Source: Candidatus Latescibacterota bacterium
GTDB lineage: Bacteria > Latescibacterota > 4484-107 > B68-G9
DNA: 16,689 nucleotides
NCBI GenBank assembly: GCA_012962735.1
Contig: DTXA01000571.1
Span: 1-16,689, forward strand
Direction: 5' to 3'
Numbering within the stretch: position 1 is the first letter of the stretch; the number at the start of each line of letters is the position of its first letter. The notes beneath the pieces were generated by a model, which saw only the letters and a program-made list of their open reading frames with translations, was not told the DNA's origin and did no database searches. Both the position numbers and the translations under genes were made by a program. Below are positions 7,000-13,219 of the stretch, piece after piece.

Positions 7000-8870
7000 C
7001 TGACTTTCGCCCCTGGCCGCACTTTGCGGTCCGGTGTCAGAAGTGTCAGACTTTCCCCGTCGTCTGCCGCCAACAACATCCCCTGGGACTCTATCCCTCG
7101 GATACGGGTCGGTTTGAGGTTGACCACTACCACGACGCTTTTGCCTACCAGTTCCTCGGGCCGATAGTGCTTCGCAAGCCCGGCCACGAGCTGCCTCCTC
7201 TCCCCTCCTATGTCCACCTCGAGGTGCAGTAATTTCTGGGTCCCCGGAACGGGCTCGGCGGAGACGACTTCGGCCATCCTGAGGTCGAGCTTCTGGAAGT
7301 CTTCTATGGTGATAAGGGCCTTCCCCGCAACACCCTGTTTCGGGACCTCCGGTCGCACCCTGGGGAAAAGGGGAGGTCCACCTGGGACTTCGGTCCCGGG
7401 CTTTAGAACTCCCCAGCGTATCCTCTCGTCCCAGGCTCCCCCGGAGCAGATGTCCAATTGCGACTTCAGGTCCCCAGCCTTCCTCGGCATCACGGGCCCT
7501 AAGAGGTCCCCCAAGATCCGCAGTACCTCCCCTGCGTAATACAGGACCGTGCCCACCCTCTCCCTCCGGCCTTCCTTGTAGAGCCTCCAGGGGGCTGTGC
7601 GCTCTAAGTACCTGTTCGTCCTGCGGGCTATCTCTATGGCCTCCTCCAAGGCGAAGTCGAGCCTCAGGGCTTCCACGTGCCTCCGCACCCTTCCCACGGC
7701 CCTTAGGGTCTCCTCCCGTAGCTCCCGGTCAGTCAGATCCTCGGAGTCCGGCCCGGGAAGGCGGCCCCCCGTATACTGGCCGATCATCCTGACCACCCTG
7801 CTGAGGAGGTTTCCCAGGTCGTTGGCCAGGTCGCTGTTGTACCGGCCAACTAAGGCCTCCTCACTGAAGCTGCTGTCCTGGCCGGGGGCCATATCCCGCA
7901 TGAGGAAGTACCGGAAGGCATCGGGGCCATATTTCTCTATCAGCTCCAAGGGCCGCACCACGTTCCCCCTTGACTTCGACATCTTTCGTTCATCTACGAG
8001 CCACCACCCGTGGGCGAAGATGTGCCTCGGAAGCTCTATGCCGGCCGCATGTAGCATTGTAGGCCAATAGACCGCATGTGTGGTCAGTATGTCCTTTCCG
8101 ATGAAGTGAAAGTCCGCAGGCCACCACTTGCGGAAGCGGGCTTCGTCCTCAAAAACACCTATAGCGCTTATGTAGTTGGTCAGGGCGTCCACCCAGACGT
8201 AAGTGACGTAGTCCGGGTCGAATGGGAGGGGTATCCCCCAAGAGAGCCTGAACTTAGGGCGGGAGATGCACAGATCCCCCAAAGGTTTTCTCAAGAAGCC
8301 CAATATCTCGTTCCTCCTGGCCTCCGGAAGGATGAAGTCTGGATGGTCCTCTATGTAGTGTACAAGCCACTCCTGATGCCGGCCCATGCGGAAGAAGTAA
8401 TTGTCCTCGGAAAGCCGCACAACGGACCTCCCGCACTCCGGGCACCTCCCGTCGGCGAGGTCCTTCTCCGTCCAGAACCTTTCGTCGGGGATGCAGTACC
8501 AGCCTTCATATGGGGCCTTGTAGATCTCCCCCTTTTCGTAGAGCAACCCGAGGAGCATCTGCACCGCTCGTTGGTGACGCTCTTGGGTGGTGCGGAGGAA
8601 GTCGTCGTGTGATATGCCCAGCTTCCTCCAGAGGTCCAGAAACCGCCCAGCCATCTCGTCGCAGTGTTGCTGGGGGGGAACGCCCCTCCTTTCGGCCGCC
8701 TCCTGTACCTTTTGGCCGTGCTCGTCCAGGCCTGTGAGGAAGAACACCTCCTCCCCGAAGAGACGGTGATACCGGGCGAGGGTGTCGGCTAAAACCGTCG
8801 TATAGGCGTGTCCTAAATGGGGTTCGTCGTTAACATAGTATATCGGCGTTGTGATGTAGAATTTATCCAT
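6996..8870 (-). CDS. metG: Methionyl-tRNA synthetase with C-terminal tRNA-binding domain
   Basis: A 624-residue class I aminoacyl-tRNA synthetase that charges initiator and elongator tRNA-Met. Signatures are HLGH (18-21, the HIGH motif) and KMSKS (296-300). The connective-peptide metal knuckle reads CIPD...CPEC (Cys126, Asp129, Cys143, Cys146), with Asp where Cys is common. Residues about 515-624 form an Arc1p/Trbp111-type tRNA-binding domain (FQKLDLRMAEVVSAEPVPG), as in the long dimeric bacterial form. I chose the ATG at 8870 over the upstream ATG at 8930 because GGGAGG lies just upstream and the protein then begins with the canonical KFYITTPIYYVN strand. The start overlaps the end of ricT by 8 nt, and the stop overlaps the tatD start. 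Confidence 0.97.
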   Translation of the reverse strand: MDKFYITTPIYYVNDEPHLGHAYTTVLADTLARYHRLFGEEVFFLTGLDEHGQKVQEAAERRGVPPQQHCDEMAGRFLDLWRKLGISHDDFLRTTQERHQRAVQMLLGLLYEKGEIYKAPYEGWYCIPDERFWTEKDLADGRCPECGRSVVRLSEDNYFFRMGRHQEWLVHYIEDHPDFILPEARRNEILGFLRKPLGDLCISRPKFRLSWGIPLPFDPDYVTYVWVDALTNYISAIGVFEDEARFRKWWPADFHFIGKDILTTHAVYWPTMLHAAGIELPRHIFAHGWWLVDERKMSKSRGNVVRPLELIEKYGPDAFRYFLMRDMAPGQDSSFSEEALVGRYNSDLANDLGNLLSRVVRMIGQYTGGRLPGPDSEDLTDRELREETLRAVGRVRRHVEALRLDFALEEAIEIARRTNRYLERTAPWRLYKEGRRERVGTVLYYAGEVLRILGDLLGPVMPRKAGDLKSQLDICSGGAWDERIRWGVLKPGTEVPGGPPLFPRVRPEVPKQGVAGKALITIEDFQKLDLRMAEVVSAEPVPGTQKLLHLEVDIGGERRQLVAGLAKHYRPEELVGKSVVVVVNLKPTRIRGIESQGMLLAADDGESLTLLTPDRKVRPGAKVR

Positions 8871-9717
8871 CCGCCCTCCCTTTGCGGAGTCTCCTGAAGA
8901 ACCTCCTGAGGGGCCGCTTCCACCGCTCAAATTCGTCCAGAGACATACACATCTCCCTTCCTCCCTCGTCTCTCAGATAGACGTGGTCCCTGAATATGTC
9001 CACCTTGGAGACCTCATACGTACCCCCGTCCTCCCCCGAGACCTTGGTCCCGACCTTGGGGAACTTCTGGGAGACCTCCTGGTAGAACTGCCGTTCGAAC
9101 AAAAGACAGCACATCAGCCTCCCGCACAGGCCCGATATCTTCTCCGGGGATACCCAGAGGTTCTGGAGCTTGGCCATCCGGGATGAGACAGATTCGAACT
9201 CCCTCAGAAATGCGGCACAACAAAGCCGCCTCCCACAGGGGCCGAATCCTCCCACCCACTTCGCCTCGTCCCGCACCCCGATCTGCCTCAGCTCCACCCG
9301 GGTGTGGAAGTGCCTGGCCAGGTCCCGCACTAAGGCCCTGAAATCCACCCTGTGTTCGGCTGTGAAGTAAAAGGTGATCTTTCTCCCATCGAACTGGTAC
9401 TCCACATCTACCAGCTTCATCTTCAGGCCGTGCTGGGTTATCTTCTCCCTGCAGGCACATAAGGCTTCTTCTTCCTTCTTAGCCTTCTCGGCGAGAGAAG
9501 CGACCTCCTCGGAGGTAGCCTTGCGGAGGATGTTGCCTATGTTCTCCGGCCTCTTCTGCCACACCAGACTCCCCATCCGAAGTACATGTCCCAAGTCCAC
9601 CCCTCTATCCGCCTCCACGATCACGGCATCGCCGACCGAGACGGGCACATTTTGAGGGTTGAGGAAGAAGCCCTTCCTCTCCCCCTTGAAACCCACCTCG
9701 TAGATCTTTTCCTCCAT
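8863..9717 (-). CDS. ricT: RicT/YaaT-like PSP1-domain protein, Cys-rich
   Basis: A 284-residue cytosolic PSP1 C-terminal-domain protein of the YaaT/RicT family. In Bacillus subtilis RicT works with RicA and RicF in an Fe-S-containing complex that influences RNase Y-dependent mRNA processing, sporulation and competence. Whether that role holds here is unknown. The N-terminal half has a small beta domain and a Lys/Glu helix; the PSP1 core holds GPCGRRLCC (Cys161, 166, 167) and SGLCGRLMCC (Cys198, 203, 204), the likely cluster ligands. The ATG at 9717 is preferred over the one at 9723 because an extended SD (AGGGGGTGAT) sits 4 nt before it. It sits between holB and metG, as in Firmicutes, although Bacillus yabA is absent here. 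Confidence 0.92.
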   Translation of the reverse strand: MEEKIYEVGFKGERKGFFLNPQNVPVSVGDAVIVEADRGVDLGHVLRMGSLVWQKRPENIGNILRKATSEEVASLAEKAKKEEEALCACREKITQHGLKMKLVDVEYQFDGRKITFYFTAEHRVDFRALVRDLARHFHTRVELRQIGVRDEAKWVGGFGPCGRRLCCAAFLREFESVSSRMAKLQNLWVSPEKISGLCGRLMCCLLFERQFYQEVSQKFPKVGTKVSGEDGGTYEVSKVDIFRDHVYLRDEGGREMCMSLDEFERWKRPLRRFFRRLRKGRADG

Positions 9718-9721
9718 TCTC

Positions 9722-9731
9722 ATCACCCCCT
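9722..9731 (-). promoter_or_regulatory. Ribosome binding site of ricT overlapping the holB stop
   Basis: The minus strand reads AGGGGGTGAT then GAGA then ATG (9717), a nine-of-ten match to the extended anti-SD partner AGGAGGTGAT. The TGA stop of holB lies inside it, so ribosomes finishing holB sit on the ricT site. Confidence 0.7.
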
Positions 9732-10787
9732 GAATAACCCGTACAGACGCCACCACACATACCACAAGACCCACCGGGCCGGCATATTCTTAGAAAGCAT
9801 ATCCGACGCCCTCTGGGCCTCCTGGAGGAAGCTTTCAAGGGCCTCTGGCCTCACCTTCTCGGACAGGCGTACCAAAGTCCCACGTTCGTCCGAGAAGGCT
9901 ACTCGCTCCGGAACGCCGAGACCCAACAAAAAGGCATCCCGGAGCCATAGGAGGACCCACTCTAAAATCTCCTCGGAAGGGTAACCTTCGAGCTTTTCCC
10001 AAATCAGGGCTTCTAACGGATTCCCAGCTCGTAGGGCCATCTCTATGAATTCCAAAGCCCTCTCCCCAACCTCTTTCCCCACTTCGCAAAGCTTGTAGGC
10101 CTTGCCCATGTCCCCACCGGACGCCCGGGCTATCGCGAGGGCCTTCTCGGACGGGATGTGGAATCGCTCTTTCAAGACTCCAGCCACGACATCCGTCGGG
10201 AGTGGATGCAGGGGAACCTCCTGACACCTGGAGCGCACGGTGGGTAGGAGACGTTCTGGCCGGAAGGCCGTAAGCACTAGAAGCGTCCCTTCGGGGGGCT
10301 CCTCGAGGGTCTTCAACAGGGCGTTGGCAGCTTCAGGCCTCATATATTCGGCGTCTAAGAAGATCCCCACCTTTCCTCCGCCATAGTACGGATGAAGGGC
10401 TACCTGGCGTTGCAGAGCTCTGACCCGGTCTATGGAGATGCCCAGGCTCCCGGAGGGCCTGGGAGCTGTGTACGGGTCTTCGGCCAAGGCCTTCCGGAAG
10501 GAGGTCTCCTCTTCGGGGGAAAGGGAGGTCGGGGCGGGCCACAAGAGGTGGAGGTCCGGATGCTCTAAGGAGGCAGAGCTTAGACAGGAGCTACACTTTC
10601 CGCAGGAAAGTCCCTCCACCGGGGATTCGCACAGAAAGGACTGAGCGAGGGCCAAAGCTAAGGCCCGCCTCCCCGATCCCGGAGGACCCCAGACGAGGAG
10701 GGCATGGGGGACTCGCCCCAAGATGAACATCTTCCGGACGAGCCTTTTAGCCTCGGCCTGATCTATCACAAGGTTCCAGATCTTCAT
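9723..10787 (-). CDS. holB: DNA polymerase III clamp-loader subunit delta prime
   Basis: A 354-residue AAA+ clamp-loader subunit that helps load the sliding clamp during replication. Walker A-like GPPGSGRR is at 34-41, with Arg where Lys is usual. The four-Cys zinc module has Cys53, 62, 65 and 68 (CGKCSSC). The diagnostic AANALLKTLEEPP is at 153-165 and the SRC motif (arginine finger region) at 186-188. The C-terminal collar domain is divergent but of normal length. Delta prime does not need to hydrolyse ATP in E. coli, so the Walker A change is tolerable. The SD before the ATG at 10787 is weak. It is the first gene of the housekeeping block, about 55 nt after a predicted transcription start, and its stop overlaps the ricT SD. 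Confidence 0.92.
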   Translation of the reverse strand: MKIWNLVIDQAEAKRLVRKMFILGRVPHALLVWGPPGSGRRALALALAQSFLCESPVEGLSCGKCSSCLSSASLEHPDLHLLWPAPTSLSPEEETSFRKALAEDPYTAPRPSGSLGISIDRVRALQRQVALHPYYGGGKVGIFLDAEYMRPEAANALLKTLEEPPEGTLLVLTAFRPERLLPTVRSRCQEVPLHPLPTDVVAGVLKERFHIPSEKALAIARASGGDMGKAYKLCEVGKEVGERALEFIEMALRAGNPLEALIWEKLEGYPSEEILEWVLLWLRDAFLLGLGVPERVAFSDERGTLVRLSEKVRPEALESFLQEAQRASDMLSKNMPARWVLWYVWWRLYGLFRG

Positions 10788-10821
10788 GTCCGAAAGTATC
10801 GGAGCGAAGCTTAGATCCCCA

Positions 10822-10837
10822 GCTCCTTTTCAGGAGC
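10822..10837 (-). promoter_or_regulatory. 5'-leader hairpin with GAAA tetraloop upstream of holB
   Basis: In the minus-strand RNA this is GCTCCT-GAAA-AGGAGC: a six-base-pair perfect stem closed by a GNRA tetraloop. It begins about five nucleotides after the predicted transcription start and about 35 nt before the holB ATG. It may stabilise the 5' end of the operon mRNA. The AAGGAG in its 3' arm is not followed by a start codon. Confidence 0.55.
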
Positions 10838-10848
10838 CCTGACCAAGA

Positions 10849-10877
10849 ATAATACACAATCGCATACCGCCTGTCAA
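10849..10877 (-). promoter_or_regulatory. Strong sigma70-type promoter of the holB-ricT-metG-tatD-ksgA block
   Basis: Minus strand: perfect -35 TTGACA (10877-10872), a spacer of exactly 17 nt, and -10 TATTAT (10854-10849; 5 of 6 consensus bases). Transcription is predicted to start near 10842, about 55 nt before the holB ATG. This is the best promoter match I found in the window. Confidence 0.75.
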
Positions 10878-11029
10878 GGGAGGGATATTTGGACTGAGCT
10901 CAGGTCAGCAGCCGTAGGCTTGCTCCTGGAGCTGGGCGAAAGGCCGGGAGCGGGAAATCGTATGCCGCCTCAGAAGCCTTGGTTTTGGAGAAGAAAGATA
11001 ATCACGTTCGGGGGAAAAGTCAAAGGTAT

Positions 11030-11070
11030 CGGCGCATTCCTCCCATCTCAGAAGTGGGCTTCATGCGCCG
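11030..11070. repeat. 41-nt imperfect hairpin, possible terminator
   Basis: Eight-base arms CGGCGCAT (11030-11037) and ATGCGCCG (11063-11070) are perfect inverted repeats. Inside, CCCAT and GTGGG can form a second stem across a symmetric 4x4 internal loop. It lies 27 nt beyond the stop of the YdjM-like gene. Only a weak T-rich stretch follows, so it could be an imperfect terminator, an mRNA 3'-end stabiliser, or one copy of an interspersed palindromic repeat. Confidence 0.5.
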
Positions 11071-11096
11071 GTTTCTGTGAGGTTTGAACGTCGGCT

Positions 11097-11576
11097 TTAA
11101 AGGAACTTTCGGTCCAGCACCAGATGGCTCACATATCCGATCAATCCGGCGAGGTAATAGGGAAGGCCAACCCAGGTGACCTCCCCATCGAGGTACATCG
11201 GAAGGAGCGCTAACGGGGCGGGCACCAGGACAGCCGCCCACAGGGTGTGAGTCCACCCACGGTGGCGACTGACGATCGGCACCATAGCCAGAAGGCCTAA
11301 GACCGCCGCCTCCTGGTACCTCTTCCCCAATAGCAACCCTACATCCACAGCTATCAATATCCGGTAGAAGAACTTCTGGAACTTGCTGGTGATATCTACG
11401 TCCGGCCAGAGCGCCATTGCCAAGGCCACGGCGAACAGGGGCAGCACACGCCAGTCCCCGAAGGCCTCCACGAAATCCCCGGCCACCAGACCGGACCTGG
11501 AAGCTCCCCACAACACGAGCCATGACAGACCGAAGAACAGGATCCCCCCGTTGATATGTCCCTTATAGCTGCTCAT
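11097..11576 (-). CDS. YdjM/DUF457-type membrane-bound metal-dependent hydrolase-like protein
   Basis: A 159-residue polytopic membrane protein with four or five hydrophobic segments. The motifs of the YdjM family are present: LWPDVDI (Asp59, Asp61), RHRGWTHT (His105, His110) and YVSHLVLD (His151, Asp155). These suggest a metal site near the membrane. The family is annotated as inner-membrane hydrolase, but its reaction is not established. The ATG at 11576 is preceded by AGGTGAAG with an acceptable spacing. It is the last gene of the envelope block, 74 nt after the PEGA gene. A hairpin lies beyond its stop. Fold/family call is good; biochemical role unknown. Confidence 0.8.
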   Translation of the reverse strand: MSSYKGHINGGILFFGLSWLVLWGASRSGLVAGDFVEAFGDWRVLPLFAVALAMALWPDVDITSKFQKFFYRILIAVDVGLLLGKRYQEAAVLGLLAMVPIVSRHRGWTHTLWAAVLVPAPLALLPMYLDGEVTWVGLPYYLAGLIGYVSHLVLDRKFL

Positions 11577-11650
11577 GCTGGAACTTCACCTGTAAAAAAG
11601 TTCTTCGTTCAAGATACTTTTTGGGGACCCCTTATGAAGGAAGGGCCTCT

Positions 11651-12253
11651 CTAATGTGGACGATTATTCCTTGGAGGTACAGGCCTCAGGGCGAAGGGGA
11701 CCGTCTCCACTTCCCGGCCTGGGAAGACCGTGACGGTATCCGAGAGAGGGACGGCTATGTATCCCGGTTTGGAGACCGAGACCACATGCACCCCCCTTGG
11801 GACCCCGGTCACCTTCCCCCCTCTGCTGGGGAAAGGCCTGCCGTCCACGAACACAGCCACATCCGGCACATCCGTGCGCACGACGATCGTTCCCTGGCTG
11901 GACGCAGGCCCGGTCCTATACCAATAATATCCGGCGGCCCCCACCCCAACTATAAGGACGAGCGCAAGGACAAACTCTCCGAACAACCTCCATCCCCAGC
12001 GCCTCTTACTGCCTCTGTGCCTATGAACCTTACGGGCCTTCTTCCGGCGCCTAATCTCCTCGGGGGTGAGCCATTCCACATGGCCTCGGTGGTTCACATA
12101 TCTCCGGAGTCCTTTGGATTCGTAAAACTTGCGTTCCTCCTCCTCCCGTATGCGCCGGACCTCCTCTTCCCGTTCCCTGTTCTTGAACCGCTGCTCCAGC
12201 TCTCGACGCACCTGTTCCCTTATCCTCTGTTCCTCCTCCTTAGACAAAGCCAT
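11651..12253 (-). CDS. Single-pass membrane protein with N-terminal charged coiled coil and C-terminal PEGA domain
   Basis: A 200-residue protein in three parts. Residues 1-45 are a strongly charged Glu/Arg helix likely to form a coiled coil. A basic stretch carrying NHRGHVEWLTPEE (54-66) leads into one transmembrane segment at about 92-112. Residues about 120-191 form a PEGA domain (GTIVVRTDVPDVAVFVDGRP; KVTGVPRGVHVVSVSKPGY). PEGA domains are small beta domains found outside the membrane in surface and S-layer-associated proteins. Topology would put the coiled coil in the cytoplasm and PEGA outside, suggesting a link between envelope and cytosol. The ATG at 12253 has AAGGAG 7 nt upstream. 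It is 18 nt after the aminopeptidase gene, so co-transcribed. Exact function unknown. Confidence 0.82.
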   Translation of the reverse strand: MALSKEEEQRIREQVRRELEQRFKNREREEEVRRIREEEERKFYESKGLRRYVNHRGHVEWLTPEEIRRRKKARKVHRHRGSKRRWGWRLFGEFVLALVLIVGVGAAGYYWYRTGPASSQGTIVVRTDVPDVAVFVDGRPFPSRGGKVTGVPRGVHVVSVSKPGYIAVPLSDTVTVFPGREVETVPFALRPVPPRNNRPH

Positions 12254-12271
12254 GCCTTTGCTCCTTTTCCC

Positions 12272-13219
12272 TCAAATCGCCAAAGCTCCCTCCTCCACCA
12301 CCATCTCCCCGTCCACCTCGAGGGTGGGCCTCCGTAGCACACCGTCCAAGTGGACGGGAACGTGCACCCTCCCTCCCATGGATGCGTTGTCCCCCAATGC
12401 TACATGGACTGTGCCCAGGACCTTCTCGTCCTCCAACACCACCCCGGTTATGCGCGCTCGGTCGTTAGTCCCCACCCCCAGCTCAGCTATGTTCCTGCCC
12501 GGCTCCCCGTAGGGCTCCAATATCCGTCGGAGGGCATCCGCCTCACTCCCACCTTCTATCCGCTGCACCACCCCACCCTCTATTAGAAGCCTTATGGGCT
12601 CCTCTAAAAGTCCGACCCCGGCCATAGACCCGTCCACCACTATGACCCCCTCGATCCGCCCCTCAACCGGAGCTAAGAAAGCCTCCCCTGCCGGGAGGTT
12701 GCCGAAGTCCCCCGGCCTGTGGTATAGCCCAGTGTCCGCATACCCCTCCCGCCCCCCGATGTCGAAGATCACCTCTGTCCCAGCCGGGGAGGTGAGCTGT
12801 GCTTTCCTTCCCTCGGTAAGGACCTCGGCCAGAGCCCTGGACCTCCGGGCGACCTCGGTGTAGTCAGCCTGCAGGGTCCGGACCATGACTTCCTCTGTGA
12901 TCCCCGGCAGGGTCGCCACCCTGGCCCCGGCTTCACACGCCCGCCTGCGGGCCTCAGTGTGGGTGAGGGAACGTGAGGTGGGGGCGAGAACCACGTCCAC
13001 CATTCTCATAAGTCCCGCCACTGCCATAGGGGGCTCCTCCCCGTGCATCCTCCTCGGCACTATCTCAATTAGAAGGGCTTCCGCCCCCACTGCTTTTGCG
13101 GCCTCGAAGAGGGCGTATCCGATGCCCCTTTCGGGGCCGTCCGTGACCACAAGTATGGCCTCTTCCTCTCCCACGCCCATGCACACCCGCACGGCCACCT
13201 CGGCAGCACGCTTCAACAT
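12272..13219 (-). CDS. M29/AmpS-like metalloaminopeptidase (short form)
   Basis: A 315-residue cytosolic protein of the aminopeptidase T/AmpS (M29) type, which removes N-terminal residues from peptides using two metal ions. Candidate ligands by analogy with characterised M29 enzymes are Glu179 (LPAGEAF), Glu246 (NIAELGVGTN), His272 (GTVHVALGD), and His290 and Asp292 (VPVHLDG), all present. It is shorter than the usual roughly 370-410 residues of AmpS, mostly at the N-terminus, as in the shorter members in thermophiles and archaea. The ATG at 13219 is preferred over the one at 13255 because AAGGAGG lies just upstream. It overlaps the end of the YfhO gene by 7 nt. No clear link with glycan synthesis; it may simply share the transcript. 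Confidence 0.85.
   Translation of the reverse strand: MLKRAAEVAVRVCMGVGEEEAILVVTDGPERGIGYALFEAAKAVGAEALLIEIVPRRMHGEEPPMAVAGLMRMVDVVLAPTSRSLTHTEARRRACEAGARVATLPGITEEVMVRTLQADYTEVARRSRALAEVLTEGRKAQLTSPAGTEVIFDIGGREGYADTGLYHRPGDFGNLPAGEAFLAPVEGRIEGVIVVDGSMAGVGLLEEPIRLLIEGGVVQRIEGGSEADALRRILEPYGEPGRNIAELGVGTNDRARITGVVLEDEKVLGTVHVALGDNASMGGRVHVPVHLDGVLRRPTLEVDGEMVVEEGALAI

Larger units (their letters stand above)
10788..11096. other. Gene-free stretch of 309 nt
   Basis: No supported coding frame. From the holB side it holds a 5'-leader hairpin (10822-10837), a strong minus-strand promoter (10849-10877), GC-rich sequence with weak self-complementarity around 10922-10951, and a 41-nt imperfect hairpin (11030-11070) just after the YdjM-like gene. 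I recognise no RNA family in it. Confidence 0.7.

Noticed and set aside
10895..10950. Possible SRP-like or other small RNA (CAGGTCAGCAGCC stretch)
   Set aside because: The diagnostic GGAAGG apical loop of SRP RNA is missing, and pairing is weak and interrupted.
11600..11650. Terminator after the PEGA gene
   Set aside because: CCCTT/AAGGG is only five pairs and is followed by CCCCAAAAAG, not a T-run.
11621..12337. 238-codon plus-strand open frame opposite the PEGA gene
   Set aside because: No recognisable domain; the minus-strand frame has a TM segment and a PEGA domain with a good SD.
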